Positions 23,744 to 33,666 of a stretch of DNA of 64,000 bases are shown one piece after another. The stretch covers positions 16,027 to 80,026 of the forward strand of contig OMWB01000007.1 of NCBI GenBank assembly GCA_900314645.1, read 5' to 3'. Under the pieces are notes generated by a model, which was not told the DNA's origin, did not search any database, and saw nothing but the letters and a program-made list of their open reading frames with translations. The position numbers and the translations under genes were made by a program. Within the stretch, counting starts at the first letter, position 1; each line of letters opens with the position of its first letter. This DNA is from an uncultured Actinomycetes bacterium (GTDB lineage Bacteria > Actinomycetota > Coriobacteriia > Coriobacteriales > Atopobiaceae).

Positions 23744-25354
23744 TTAGAAGGAGCCGCGGTCAGCGTAGCTCGTGCCGATGCCGGTGCCCTCTCCGCCCGT
23801 TGAAATCATGTAGCCGTTGTTGTACTCCAAGGTGACCTCGTCAGCTCCGCCAAAGGAGCACTCATAGTAGCTGCCCTCGTCACCGAACATGTCATCCTGT
23901 CCCCACCACTCGTTGCCGTAGGCCTTCTTCATGCGATACGTTCCTGACGGGAGCATGAAGGTGAAGGAGCTATCCTCACGCACGAACACCGAGGTGATGA
24001 GCTCGTCGCCAAAATACAGCTTGTAGAAGGCGTTCATGAAGCCCGTGTTGTCGATGGTGAGCTCGCACCCATCGCCATAGTTGTTGTTGCGGTACATCAC
24101 GCTGTTCTCAGGCGTGGAGTACTTGCAGGCATCAGCGCGCTTGCCAAGATCAGGCAGCCAATCGTATGAGGCATCCTCCATCTGCCATTCGAGCTCATTA
24201 AACTTCTTATACGCGTCGTAGTAATGCTTCGAAGAGTACAGTGCCTCAGCTTCATCGTAGGCAGCGTGATCCAGGCATTCCCTGCGAAGCGATGCGGCGT
24301 CCGTGTAGTCGCTTTCGACGATTGAGTCAAAGGCTTCCGCGGCCTTGTCCCACTTTCCGTCTGCCATAAGCTTCTTGGCGTTGAGGTAGGTAAGCCCATT
24401 TTCGCAGCGGTTGATCTGCACGTCGGAATCGAGGACCCCGTTGCATGTCTCGAGAAGCTCCATTGCCTGCTTGAGGTTTGAGGCCTTGTTTATGCCGTCG
24501 CCATCAAGAAGCTTCATAGCCTCATAGTAGGTGGACGTATTGCGACAACGCTCGGCACTCGCACTTGCCACGAGGTTGAGCTCGATGGCGTCATAGGCTT
24601 CCGCAGCCTTGATCCACTTGGCGGGGTCAGTGCCCGCCGCATCCTCAGCCGCCTCGGCAAGCGCCCACAGCGTAGCGGATTCGTACAGCTCCGCCGAGTC
24701 CTTGTACTTGCCAAGCTCCTGGTACATCTGAGCCGCAGTTGCATAGTTCCCGCGATCAAACTCCGCACCGGCCTCGGCGTACTTCTTTGAAAGGTTTGAG
24801 AAATGCACGCCAACGACAGCCGCCACGATGGCCACGGCAACGAGCCCCAGCATCCACGGCTTGACCTTGGACTTCAGGCCGCCAAGCTTTGAGGGCGCTG
24901 CCTCAGGGACGCTTGCGGCTGCCTGTGGTGTCGGCGGCTGCGCTGGTGGCTCAGGCTCGGGCATGGGTGCAGGTTCGGGCTCCGAAAGGGGATCGGGCTC
25001 TGGAGCAGGATCGGGCTCTGGCATAACGATGGTCGCATCCTGCAGTTCCTCCGCAGCCTCATCGACGGCCTCTGAGACAGCCTCTTCCGCGGGCTCCTCT
25101 GCTTCAGCGGGCTCCTCTGCTTCAGCGGGCTCCTCAGCCGCTGGTTCCACTTCAGCTTCTGGCTCCTCTGAAGGGCCAGCGTCTTCCTCCACGACGATGG
25201 TCATCATCTCAAGGCCCTCAACGGCTTCTACAGCCGGCTCTGCAGCTGCCGCAACGGTATCCTCAAGAGTCACCGCCTCGTCTTCCAACGGAGCGCTGTC
25301 ATCTATCAAAGCGCTCTGAAGGTCAAGATCGTTCTTCTCGTCAATCGTTCCCAT
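23744..25354 (-). CDS. Membrane protein with acidic low-complexity region and TPR-like repeats
   Basis: A 536-residue protein. Residues 1-150 are acidic, with EEPAEA repeats and a PEPDPAPEP proline-glutamate linker. One transmembrane helix (about 165-185, WMLGLVAVAIVAAVVGV) follows. A region from about 195 to 400 contains repeated FDRGNYATAAQMYQELG- and DGKWDKAAEAFDSI-type helices resembling TPR repeats. The C-terminus is a beta-rich domain containing LPSGTYRMKKAYGNEWWG. Similar architectures occur in actinobacterial and clostridial envelope proteins of unknown role. An 18-base unit is tandemly repeated at 25091-25144. The start at 25354 follows GAGGTG. Confidence 0.72.
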   Translation of the reverse strand: MGTIDEKNDLDLQSALIDDSAPLEDEAVTLEDTVAAAAEPAVEAVEGLEMMTIVVEEDAGPSEEPEAEVEPAAEEPAEAEEPAEAEEPAEEAVSEAVDEAAEELQDATIVMPEPDPAPEPDPLSEPEPAPMPEPEPPAQPPTPQAAASVPEAAPSKLGGLKSKVKPWMLGLVAVAIVAAVVGVHFSNLSKKYAEAGAEFDRGNYATAAQMYQELGKYKDSAELYESATLWALAEAAEDAAGTDPAKWIKAAEAYDAIELNLVASASAERCRNTSTYYEAMKLLDGDGINKASNLKQAMELLETCNGVLDSDVQINRCENGLTYLNAKKLMADGKWDKAAEAFDSIVESDYTDAASLRRECLDHAAYDEAEALYSSKHYYDAYKKFNELEWQMEDASYDWLPDLGKRADACKYSTPENSVMYRNNNYGDGCELTIDNTGFMNAFYKLYFGDELITSVFVREDSSFTFMLPSGTYRMKKAYGNEWWGQDDMFGDEGSYYECSFGGADEVTLEYNNGYMISTGGEGTGIGTSYADRGSF

Positions 25355-25510
25355 GGCAAGCACCTCTCTATCGGCTTTCGTAGGGCAAAGCAAATAGCTC
25401 GTCACAGCTACATAAAGCCTAAAAGGTAAGCAAACATCATAGAAACCCCGTTAGGCGAGTGGATACGCTCTGTTAACTGAGCGGCCGTTCGACCGGCAAA
25501 ACAGTCCCGC

Positions 25511-27343
25511 TCACTCTCCGAGCCGCTCAGAGAGTTCCAGCCACTCCGTCTCCAAGTCTGCAATCTCGGCTTCCATCGCATCGATCTCCGCCTGCTTGGC
25601 AAGGAGCGCCTGATAGTCGGACGCGTCAGTCTGGCTCAACTCGGTGCGCAGCCGATCTGGTTCGTCGCTCAGCTTGTCGAGCTTTCTCGTGATGGCGTCA
25701 AAGCGTTTCTTCAACTCACGACGCTCCGCGTTTGTCAACCTACTTGATACTTTTTCTACATTGTCGAAACTTAGTTGAGTACGAGAAGCTTCAGTAGAGC
25801 TTGAGACTTTTACGCTATTCTCAAGCGCAGCTTGAGTGTTTTGCTGTTTCAGCAGGTCAAGATACTCGTCGACACCACCAGGCACATGCCTCAAGTGACC
25901 ATCAAGCAGGGCAAACTGATCATCGGTCACGCGCTCCATAAGATAGCGGTCATGACTTACCAGCAGCAGCGTGCCTGGCCAGGTGTCCAGTAGGTCCTCC
26001 ATGACGGCAAGCATGTCAGTATCAAGATCATTGCCGGGCTCGTCGAGCACCAACACGTTGGGCTCGCTCATGAGGACGCACATCAAGGCCAAACGCCTTC
26101 GCTGTCCACCCGAAAGCGACTTGATAAACGTTGGGAAGTCCCGCCGCTCAAAGCCCATACGTTCCAGCAACTGCTCAGGCGACTGCTCCTTTCCGTCCAC
26201 CACATAGCGACGCTTGAACGTTCCCAGAAGCTCCGAGACGCGCCACTCGTCCCGCTCTCCCAAAGACTCGAGCTGCTGCGACATGAAGCCGAACTTAACG
26301 GACTTGCCGATCTTCACGTATCCCGCCGACGGCAGAAGCTTCCCCGTCATGGTCTTGAGCAGCGTTGACTTGCCAGCGCCGTTCTCACCCAGAATGCCGT
26401 AGCGGTCACCGGGGCCGATGAGCCACGAGATGCCGCTCAGCACCTCCTGGTCTCCGTAGCGCACCGAGACGTCCTTCATCTCGATGACCTGCTTGCCGAG
26501 GCGACTCACGGCCATGCGCTTCAGCTCGATGGAGTTGCGCAGCGGCGGGTCGTTGGCGATGAGCGCGCGTGCCGCCTCCACACGAAAGCGCGGTTTGCTC
26601 GTGCGTGCCTTCGCTCCATGGGCAAGCCAGTTGAGCTCCTTGCGCAGGGTGTTCTGTCGGCGCTCCTCTATGACCGCCTGCTGCCGCTCGCGCTCGACGC
26701 GCTGTTGGATATAGGCCGAATAGCCGCCCTCAAATGGGTCAATTATGCCGTCGTGCACTTCCCACATGCTCAGGCATACCTCGTCGAGGAACCATCGGTC
26801 GTGGGTGACCAGCAAAAGTGCTCCCATGCCCGGCTGGAACCTCCGCTTAAGGTGCTCCGCCAGCCACGTGATTGCCGAGAGGTCGAGGTGGTTGGTGGGC
26901 TCGTCCATCAGAAGGACGTCCCACGAGCCAACGAGGACGCGTGCAAGGTCGCAACGCCTTCTCTGGCCGCCCGAGAGCTCGCCAATACGGGCATTCCAGG
27001 GCACATCCCCCACCAAGCGCTCGATGATCGCTCTGGTCGCAGCGTCGGATGCCCACACGTATTCCGGCACGTCGCCCACCACGGCGTGCGCGACGGTCTC
27101 ATCGTCAGAGAAGTGGTCGTCTTGGCCAAGCGTGCCCACGGTTATGCCGCCTCGATAGGTGATGGTCCCCCCGTCGGGTACCAGCTCGCCAGAGAGCACG
27201 CGCAAGAGCGTCGACTTGCCGTCGCCGTTGCGTCCCACGATGCCGATACGATCGCCTTCGTTTACCCCAAAGGACTGTTCCACCAAGACCGGCTTGCCCG
27301 GCCACTCGTGGCTTACGCGCTCACATCCGATGAGGATTCCCAC
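25511..27343 (-). CDS. ABC-F family ATPase (Uup-like)
   Basis: A 610-residue soluble protein with two ATP-binding cassettes and no membrane domain. The first has Walker A GRNGDGKST and MDEPTNHLD; the second has GENGAGKST and LDEPGNDLD, with LSGGQRRR signatures in both. A C-terminal coiled coil (about residues 530-610) is as in Uup-type members that act on ribosomes or DNA. The GTG start overlaps the last base of the endonuclease IV stop codon (TAGTG), so the genes are coupled. The Asn for His change in the second Walker B region is common in Uup-like proteins. Confidence 0.9.
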   Translation of the reverse strand: MGILIGCERVSHEWPGKPVLVEQSFGVNEGDRIGIVGRNGDGKSTLLRVLSGELVPDGGTITYRGGITVGTLGQDDHFSDDETVAHAVVGDVPEYVWASDAATRAIIERLVGDVPWNARIGELSGGQRRRCDLARVLVGSWDVLLMDEPTNHLDLSAITWLAEHLKRRFQPGMGALLLVTHDRWFLDEVCLSMWEVHDGIIDPFEGGYSAYIQQRVERERQQAVIEERRQNTLRKELNWLAHGAKARTSKPRFRVEAARALIANDPPLRNSIELKRMAVSRLGKQVIEMKDVSVRYGDQEVLSGISWLIGPGDRYGILGENGAGKSTLLKTMTGKLLPSAGYVKIGKSVKFGFMSQQLESLGERDEWRVSELLGTFKRRYVVDGKEQSPEQLLERMGFERRDFPTFIKSLSGGQRRRLALMCVLMSEPNVLVLDEPGNDLDTDMLAVMEDLLDTWPGTLLLVSHDRYLMERVTDDQFALLDGHLRHVPGGVDEYLDLLKQQNTQAALENSVKVSSSTEASRTQLSFDNVEKVSSRLTNAERRELKKRFDAITRKLDKLSDEPDRLRTELSQTDASDYQALLAKQAEIDAMEAEIADLETEWLELSERLGE

Positions 27344-28230
27344 TATGCACCTACTTCCTCTGCGCGAGAGACGCTCTCACGCGGTTTCTCACCAGCAAAC
27401 GATCGCAGGAGCGCAATCTCACGCTCATAGCCCTCCATGCCGCCAGGCGTCTCCAGGATCATGGGCAGCCCCCTCAATGCCGGGTGGTTGACAATCTGAC
27501 GGAACGCTTCCAGTCCCAGATGCCCCTCACCCAGACATGCATGGCGATCCTTGTGGGAGCCCAACGGGTTCTTTGAGTCATTGAGGTGCAGAGCCTTGAG
27601 GCGCTCAAGCCCCACCACCTGGTCAAACTCGTCGAGTACCTGGTCGAGCGCGCCGACCACGTCGTAGCCGCCATCCCAGACATGGCAGGTGTCGAGGCAC
27701 ACACCCATGAGCTCGTCGTGCTGCACTCCATCAAGAATGCGCGCGAGTTCCTCAAAGGTACGCCCCACTTCGCTTCCCTTGCCCGCCATCGTCTCCAGCA
27801 GCACGATGGTAGCCTGCCCAGGCACCAAAACCTCGTTCAACCCTGCGCAGATGAGCTCGATGCCGACGTCTGCACCCTGCTTCACATGGCTCCCGGGGTG
27901 GAAATTGTAGTAGTTGCCTGGAAGCGCCTCCATACGCTCGAGGTCTCCCGCCATCGCACGGCGCGCGAAGTCGATAGTCTCAGCCTTTGCCGAGCACAGG
28001 TTCATCGTGTAGGGGGCGTGGGCAACCAGCTTGCCAAACCCCTCGGTCTCGAGTGTGTCGCGCAGCGCCGCCACGTCCGCTGGGTCAAGTGCCTTGGCGT
28101 TGCCGCCACGCGGGTTAAGCGTAAAGAACGCGAACGTGGTGGCATCAATCGAGACGGCCGTGGAGCCCATCGCGGCATAGCCATCGCTCGTGGAGAGGTG
28201 ACACCCCACCGTAAGGCGCTTGCTTGTCAT
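27343..28230 (-). CDS. nfo: Endonuclease IV (AP endonuclease)
   Basis: A 295-residue xylose-isomerase-fold, metal-dependent enzyme that incises DNA at abasic sites. Motifs include the N-terminal GCHLSTSDGY, HAPYTMNL, the FHPGSH metal ligands near residue 107, LETMAGKG, CLDTCHVWDGGYDV, HLNDSKNPLGSHKDRH and the terminal LETPG. The set of three metal sites is intact. The start at 28230 is chosen over a frame 14 codons longer because it follows GGTGGGG. It is the first gene of a two-gene unit with the ABC-F ATPase and is divergent from the DUF2207 gene. Confidence 0.93.
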   Translation of the reverse strand: MTSKRLTVGCHLSTSDGYAAMGSTAVSIDATTFAFFTLNPRGGNAKALDPADVAALRDTLETEGFGKLVAHAPYTMNLCSAKAETIDFARRAMAGDLERMEALPGNYYNFHPGSHVKQGADVGIELICAGLNEVLVPGQATIVLLETMAGKGSEVGRTFEELARILDGVQHDELMGVCLDTCHVWDGGYDVVGALDQVLDEFDQVVGLERLKALHLNDSKNPLGSHKDRHACLGEGHLGLEAFRQIVNHPALRGLPMILETPGGMEGYEREIALLRSFAGEKPRESVSRAEEVGA

Positions 28231-28352
28231 GGGCAATCCCCACCCTTTTCTCTCGTCGTTCAGCAAGCACACATCTTATCATGCATGGCGTGGACGCCGA
28301 GCGCATGCGTCAACGCTACAATCGAGCTAGCCTACTCACGAAAGGAGCCCCC

Positions 28353-30329
28353 ATGACACGACTGCGGCACGTCGTTACGGCGCTTGTCTGCGCGCTGTTC
28401 CTTGTCCTCTGCCTGCCAACCCCTGCGCGTGCGGATGACTATGACCTTACGGCGACCTCTATCGGTGCCACCGTCAGCCCCGATGGCTCCCTGTACGTTA
28501 CCGAAGTGCGCACCGTTGCCTTCGACGGCACGTTCCACGGCTTTTACTGGGAGCTTGACAAGCGTGGCGGCACGCTTGGGGACATCTCGTATCAAATCCA
28601 GAGTGCAGGTGAGGTCTCAGACGGCTCGCTCGTGCCGTATGTCCAAGGTGACTTTGACGACCACTCGGCGGGAACCTGGGCTATACGCGAAGAGAGGGAC
28701 TCGACTCGTGTGGACGTTCACTTCGAGGCCGAAGACACCTCACGCACGTTCTACGTCTCATATATCGTTACGGGTGTGGTGAAGAGCTGGCAAGACACCG
28801 GTGAGCTGTACTGGAAGTTTGTGGGAGACCGTTGGGATCGTTCCTCCGCAAACGTGCGCTGCACGGTCTACTTCGAAGGCGCTCCGGAAGGCACGCAGGT
28901 CACGGCTGGTGAGAACCTCCGCGGCTGGCTGCATAACCGCTCCGCCATCGGCACGATCGAGGTGCCCTCAGGCGTCGTTCCCACTTGGGACGATCTTGCC
29001 GAGGGCGACCCCGGAACCATAAACATCGCCATGGGGCACGTGCCCGAGGGTCAATTTGGCGAGGTGCGCGCTGCGTTCCCCACCACATGGATTTCCGACG
29101 CGCCGCAGGATTCTGAGGGTCACCTTGACGCCATCCTGTCCGAGGAGGCAGGTTGGGCAGACGCCACCAACGCCCGTACCGGTCGAGCGCGCCTTCTCGC
29201 TACCGTCGAGCAATGGGGCTTGACGGCGCTCTCGCTCATTACGGCAGCTATCGCTGGTTGGGCATACCTGTCCTACCGCCGCTCGCACCGTGCCACGTTT
29301 GATGACAAGTACTTCCGCGACGTCCCCACCAACGACCATCCCGCCGTACTCCACTACGTTGCTACTGGTGCGGCAGGCGCGGGCCCGGACTTCACGGCAA
29401 CCCTCATGCAGCTCTCTGACCAAGGTGTCATCAAGCTCGAGAAGGCGGTCTATTACAAGAAGCGCTTGGCTCGCTCCCCCAAGGAAGAGGAGGACTGGCG
29501 CCTCATCCTCGTGCCAGAGTGCGCGGCAAAGGTCACCGACCCCATTGATCAAGCGACCCTCGACTTCGTCTTTGGATATGTCGGCGAGCGCGCACGCAGC
29601 TTCTCCGACGGCAACGAGCGCCCGAAGAACACGGTTCTCATGTCCGACTTCGCCCGTGTGGCACGGCATGACGAGGAAATTTACGAGCGCAAGCTCGAGG
29701 CGTGGAAGGACGTGGTGGAAGAGCAGGTCACGAAGCGCGGCCTCGATGTCGACGCGTCTGCCGATATGCCCAAGTCTCTGCTCATCGTCGGCGCGATAGA
29801 CCTCCTAGTCATCTTCGCAACTGTGGCGCACCTCTTCCTCTTTGGCGAGAGCCTGCATATGGTCGGGCGGTTCTGGCACGTCGTCATCCCCGGCGGCGTG
29901 CTCTTCACCGTGTTGTTGGTCAGCTTCGTCACCATTGTGTCGCTTCCCTCCCGTTCTGCCGAGGCCGTAGAGGTGAAGGCAAGGCTCGACGCGCTGAAGC
30001 GTTGGTTCAAGGACTTCACCAAGCTTGAGGAGGCGGTCCCCACCGACGTGGTCCTCTGGAACCGACTCCTCGTCATGGCCGTCATGCTCGGCGTGTCAGA
30101 CCGTGTCATCGAGCAGCTGCGCCTCGCCGCGCCGCAGGTTGCCGATGACACCCGCTTCGCGCACACCATGATGTGGTGCGACCCGAGCATGGGAAGCCAC
30201 TCGGTGGCCAGCGCCGTGTCGAGCGGGTTCTCGTCGGCCTCAAGTGCCGCGAGCTCGAGCGGCTCCGGCGGCGGTGCCTCCTCCGGTGGCGGAGGTGGCG
30301 GCGGTGGTGGCGGCGGTGGAGCCTACTAG
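28353..30329 (+). CDS. DUF2207 family membrane protein with Gly-rich tail
   Basis: A 658-residue protein. A signal sequence (residues 1-26, ending TPARA) is followed by the extracytoplasmic DUF2207 domain (about 27-280, with VAFDGTFHGFYWELD). A transmembrane helix lies near 295, then a cytoplasmic region. Two more helices lie near 475 and 510, and the C-terminus is Ser/Gly-rich, ending in 12 glycines and AY. The tail is characteristic of DUF2207 proteins, whose function is unknown. The start follows AAAGGAGCC at ideal spacing. It is monocistronic and followed by a strong terminator. Confidence 0.86.
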   Translation: MTRLRHVVTALVCALFLVLCLPTPARADDYDLTATSIGATVSPDGSLYVTEVRTVAFDGTFHGFYWELDKRGGTLGDISYQIQSAGEVSDGSLVPYVQGDFDDHSAGTWAIREERDSTRVDVHFEAEDTSRTFYVSYIVTGVVKSWQDTGELYWKFVGDRWDRSSANVRCTVYFEGAPEGTQVTAGENLRGWLHNRSAIGTIEVPSGVVPTWDDLAEGDPGTINIAMGHVPEGQFGEVRAAFPTTWISDAPQDSEGHLDAILSEEAGWADATNARTGRARLLATVEQWGLTALSLITAAIAGWAYLSYRRSHRATFDDKYFRDVPTNDHPAVLHYVATGAAGAGPDFTATLMQLSDQGVIKLEKAVYYKKRLARSPKEEEDWRLILVPECAAKVTDPIDQATLDFVFGYVGERARSFSDGNERPKNTVLMSDFARVARHDEEIYERKLEAWKDVVEEQVTKRGLDVDASADMPKSLLIVGAIDLLVIFATVAHLFLFGESLHMVGRFWHVVIPGGVLFTVLLVSFVTIVSLPSRSAEAVEVKARLDALKRWFKDFTKLEEAVPTDVVLWNRLLVMAVMLGVSDRVIEQLRLAAPQVADDTRFAHTMMWCDPSMGSHSVASAVSSGFSSASSAASSSGSGGGASSGGGGGGGGGGGGAY

Positions 30330-30341
30330 CGACGCACAAAT

Positions 30342-30378
30342 GGCGGCCCGGGACATCAGTCCCGGGCCGCCAAGCTTT
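30342..30378. terminator. Intrinsic terminator between DUF2207 and coaBC
   Basis: GGCGGCCCGGGAC at 30342-30354 pairs perfectly with 30359-30371 around ATCA, followed by AAGCTTTT. It separates convergent genes and probably serves the plus-strand transcript. Confidence 0.85.
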
Positions 30379-30424
30379 TGGTGAGCGGTAACGTATCGGT
30401 CGCGTCGACTCGCTTGAGTAAACC

Positions 30425-31771
30425 CTACGCGACCATGATGGTGCACACGCGGTCGAGGATGGCGTCCGCAACCTGCTCGAGCGGCATGGTGTCAAGGTTC
30501 TCGACGCCGTCGGCAGACACGAACGAGATACGGCTCGTATCCGCCCCAAACGTGGAGTCAGCCCGCGACACGTCGTTTGCCACGATGAGGTCGCAGCCCT
30601 TTTTGGCGAGCTTTGCCTGCGCGTAGGCGATGAGGTCGTTCGTCTCGGCCGCAAAGCCCACGACAACCTGACCCGACCCCTTCGCGGCGGACAGGGCGGC
30701 AAGGATGTCCTTCGTTTCAACCAGCTCGATCACGTCAATCCGCTCAATGCCCTTCTTGAGCTTGTGGTCGGCCGGACGCTTGGGGGTGTAATCGGCAACC
30801 GCCGCCGTGCAGATGGCGCAATCCACGCCATGCCCAAAGCGACTCGTGGCGGCGTCGTACATCTCGGCAGCCGAAGTCACCCGAACCACCTCGACACCGT
30901 CAGGCGCAGGTATCGACACAGGACCAGAGACGATGGTGACGTGGGCCCCGCGCTCGGCGGCGCGGCGGGCGATGGTGTAGCCCATCTTTCCCGTGGAGGC
31001 GTTGGCGATGAAGCGCACTGGGTCGATTGCCTCGTGCGTCGGACCCGCTGTGATGAGGAAGTTCCAGCCTTCAAGGTCGCGGACTGGCTCCTCCACCACG
31101 ATGGCGCCTCCTGAGGCGGCGGCAGCAGCCCTGAGCGCCTCCAATATGCCCAGCGGAGTACCCTCAACCTCAACGGTCTGGACCTTCGCAGCCTCATCCT
31201 TAACCACAGCCTGAGGCACCGCTGAACCCTCAAGTAGGGCGAGCGCCGCGCTCACGATGTCATCCACATCGGCGAGTTTGCCCGTTCCCACGTCGCCACA
31301 CGCAAGGCGTCCCTCGGTGGGCATCACGAACTGCACGCCACGCTGCCGCAGCGTCTCCAGGTTTGCCTGCGTGGCAGGGTTCGTCCACATCCTCACGTTC
31401 ATGGCCGGGGCAACCAGCACGGGGCTCGCAGCCGCCAGAAGCGTCGCAGACATGAGGTCGTCAGCCAGTCCGGCAACCATCTTGGCCATGACGTTACCGG
31501 TCGCAGGAACAACCACGATGAGGTCTGCCCACTCGGAGAGCATGATGTGCGGAATGCTCGACTCCTTGAAACCGTAGAGGCTCGTCGCCACCGCATGGCC
31601 CGAGAGCGCTTCGAAGGTGACCTCGCCCACAAACCGCGTTGCGTCTTCGGTCATCATGACGCGCACGTCGCAACCTGCTTTCTGCAGGCCGCGCAGCACC
31701 TCACATGCCTTGTATGCAGCGATGCCGCCCGATACCCCGAGCAACACCTTCTTGGCAGCCGTCTCGCTCAT
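30425..31771 (-). CDS. coaBC: Bifunctional CoaBC (coenzyme A biosynthesis)
   Basis: A 448-residue fusion. The N-terminal flavoprotein domain is 4'-phosphopantothenoylcysteine decarboxylase, with GVSGGIAAYKACEVLR at the start, PAMNVRMW near residue 140 and a substrate-clamp Cys (ACGDVGTGKL). The C-terminal domain, from about 210, is phosphopantothenate-cysteine ligase (ITAGPTHEAIDPVRFIAN, then KxKKG and FAAETND). It makes the phosphopantetheine precursor that would also charge the two ACPs in this window. Its ATG overlaps the upstream stop by 4 bases (ATGA). The start at 31771 has GGAGG upstream. Confidence 0.95.
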   Translation of the reverse strand: MSETAAKKVLLGVSGGIAAYKACEVLRGLQKAGCDVRVMMTEDATRFVGEVTFEALSGHAVATSLYGFKESSIPHIMLSEWADLIVVVPATGNVMAKMVAGLADDLMSATLLAAASPVLVAPAMNVRMWTNPATQANLETLRQRGVQFVMPTEGRLACGDVGTGKLADVDDIVSAALALLEGSAVPQAVVKDEAAKVQTVEVEGTPLGILEALRAAAAASGGAIVVEEPVRDLEGWNFLITAGPTHEAIDPVRFIANASTGKMGYTIARRAAERGAHVTIVSGPVSIPAPDGVEVVRVTSAAEMYDAATSRFGHGVDCAICTAAVADYTPKRPADHKLKKGIERIDVIELVETKDILAALSAAKGSGQVVVGFAAETNDLIAYAQAKLAKKGCDLIVANDVSRADSTFGADTSRISFVSADGVENLDTMPLEQVADAILDRVCTIMVA

Positions 31772-32487
31772 GCGCCGACCTCCAAAACCACCAGCATGCG
31801 ATGGCAATACGGGCACTCCGTGATGCGCGGGCCCTTCTGCAGCTTCTGGAAGATGGCGGGCTGCAGCTTGACGCGGCACGTAGTGGGCACGTTGGAGCTC
31901 AATGACTCCACCGCGAGCCCACCGAAGCGCTTCACCGCGACGTCGTAGTCCTCCACCACGTTCGCGGGCAAACTGTTGCGCAACGCCGTGCGCTCCTGCT
32001 CCAGCACACGTACCTGCGCCTGCAGGTCGGCCGTGCTCTTCTCGTAGGAATCGATCTGCGCCTTCTCTTCCTCAATGAGTCTAGTGCCGAGCTCACGGGC
32101 GTTGCGCTCGGCCTTCTGCAGGCGCTCGTAGCGCTCTTCCATCTCGAGACGTACGTACTCAAGCTTCTCCTGACGCTTCGCAAGCGCCGTGAGCTGCGTC
32201 TCGAGGTCCTGAATCTGTCGATAGCCCTGCACGCGCTCGTTGACCTGCGCGCGCACCTCTGCAGTCAGGCCCACGATCTTGGCGTGGTCAGCCTCGTTGT
32301 CGGCAATCTCGGTCTCGGCGTCCTTGCGCTGGCCCACGATCTGCATCAGCTGGCTTGCCAACTTCTTCTTGGCCATGGAGATGGCACGCAGCTTCTCCTG
32401 CTGCGGCATCGCCGAAAGGGTCTTGCGCAACCGCATGAGCTGCAGGTCAACCTCCTGAAGCCGCAGCAGGCTACTGGCATCTGACAT
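31768..32487 (-). CDS. Coiled-coil zinc-ribbon protein (CT398/YbgI-partner type)
   Basis: A 239-residue protein that is one long coiled-coil hairpin (residues 1-175) followed by a C4-type zinc ribbon. The ribbon keeps CPYC, but the first pair reads PTTC, so one of four usual Cys ligands appears lost. Proteins of this family are widespread in actinobacteria and are often encoded near Nif3/YbgI, RNase H or coaBC; their role is unclear. The start follows GGGAGGAAG. It lies between cysteine desulfurase and coaBC in one operon (overlap of 4 bases with coaBC). Confidence 0.8.
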   Translation of the reverse strand: MSDASSLLRLQEVDLQLMRLRKTLSAMPQQEKLRAISMAKKKLASQLMQIVGQRKDAETEIADNEADHAKIVGLTAEVRAQVNERVQGYRQIQDLETQLTALAKRQEKLEYVRLEMEERYERLQKAERNARELGTRLIEEEKAQIDSYEKSTADLQAQVRVLEQERTALRNSLPANVVEDYDVAVKRFGGLAVESLSSNVPTTCRVKLQPAIFQKLQKGPRITECPYCHRMLVVLEVGA

Positions 32488-32498
32488 GTCTTCCTCCC

Positions 32499-33665
32499 TT
32501 ATCCCTCTGCGGCAGCCAGCCGCAGCAGTGCATCAGCAAAACGCATCAACGCTTCCTCGTCCACACGCTCGTCAAAGCTCACTCGCAGCGAATTGAACGC
32601 CACGTTGCGCGGTATCCCCATGGCAAGCAGGACATGGCTCGGGTCGAGGCTTCCGCTAGAGCACGCAGATCCAGCCGAGACCTCAAAGCCCGCCTCGTCC
32701 AGCTTCAGGACCAGCGTCTCCGAGTCGAGCTTATCCACAAGAAGCGACACAAGGCCCGGCAGGCGGCCTGCTCCGTAAGGAACGTCCACGGTTGCGTGAA
32801 TACCCGTCCCAGGCGCGCACAGGCGCTCCTGAAGCCTCTGAGCGCGCGCGGCAACCAGCTCGGCATTCTCGTCGAGCCTTTTGGCGCACGCCGCGGCTGC
32901 CGCCGCAAAAGCGAGCGCCCCGCGCACATCCTGCGTGCCCGCGCGACGTCCCTGCTCCTGACCGCCACCAAAGCTCTGAGGGCGCAGCGGCACACGGTTT
33001 CGCACGGCCAAGGCACCCACGCCCACCGGCCCGCCGATCTTGTGGGCGGCGATGCTCACGGCGTCCACGTCAGACAGCTGCAGCTTGATGCGTCCAAACG
33101 CCTGAACGGCGTCAGTATGCATGAGCGCTCCGGCCGCGTGCACCACCTTGGCAATCGCACCTATGGGCTGCACGATGCCCGTCTCGTTGTTTGCGCTCAT
33201 CACCGACACGAGCGCCACATCGGGCCCCATGAAGCTCTCCACGGCCTCCGCCGTCACCACACCCTCGCGGTTAGCCGGGGCGAAGACCACCTCAAAGCCA
33301 CGGTCACGCAGGCTGGGGGCAACGTCGAGCACCGAGTCGTGCTCGATGGCGGAGAGCACCACGCGCGTACGCCGCCTAGCCTTGCCGCGCGCACCTTCCG
33401 CAAGCCCCCACAGGGCGAGGTTGTTCGATTCCGTACCGCCCGAGGTGAACGTCACGTCTGACGGGCGGAACTTCCCGCCCAAGGCGCGCGCAAGGTCGGT
33501 TCGCGCACCGTCAAGCGCACGCGCGGCCTGACGACCCATCGTGTGCAGCGAGTTCGGGTTGGCTCCCGCGTATGGCGCGTCCTCGTAGGCGCGTTCCGCA
33601 GCAAGCGAGGCCTCGCATGCCGGGGCAGAGGCGGCGTAATCGAGGTAAAGACGCTCCTGCGCCAT
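32499..33665 (-). CDS. Cysteine desulfurase (NifS/IscS family)
   Basis: A 388-residue PLP-dependent enzyme that takes sulfur from cysteine for Fe-S clusters or tRNA thiolation. Landmarks are YLDYAASAP at the N-terminus, TSGGTESNN, HTDAVQAFG, the PLP lysine in AAHKIGGPVGVGAL, the persulfide Cys in SAGSACSSGS and the C-terminal RVSFDE block. These indicate a group I, IscS/NifS-like enzyme. The start at 33665 (after GGGAGG) lies 1 base after the rpe stop codon, so the genes are cotranscribed. No IscU/SufU scaffold is adjacent. Confidence 0.93.
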   Translation of the reverse strand: MAQERLYLDYAASAPACEASLAAERAYEDAPYAGANPNSLHTMGRQAARALDGARTDLARALGGKFRPSDVTFTSGGTESNNLALWGLAEGARGKARRRTRVVLSAIEHDSVLDVAPSLRDRGFEVVFAPANREGVVTAEAVESFMGPDVALVSVMSANNETGIVQPIGAIAKVVHAAGALMHTDAVQAFGRIKLQLSDVDAVSIAAHKIGGPVGVGALAVRNRVPLRPQSFGGGQEQGRRAGTQDVRGALAFAAAAAACAKRLDENAELVAARAQRLQERLCAPGTGIHATVDVPYGAGRLPGLVSLLVDKLDSETLVLKLDEAGFEVSAGSACSSGSLDPSHVLLAMGIPRNVAFNSLRVSFDERVDEEALMRFADALLRLAAAEG

Positions 33666-33666
33666 C

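Noticed and set aside
25091..25144. The 18-base tandem repeat as a regulatory iteron
   Set aside because: It lies inside the TPR-like protein gene and encodes the EEPAEA repeat, so it is ordinary low-complexity coding sequence.
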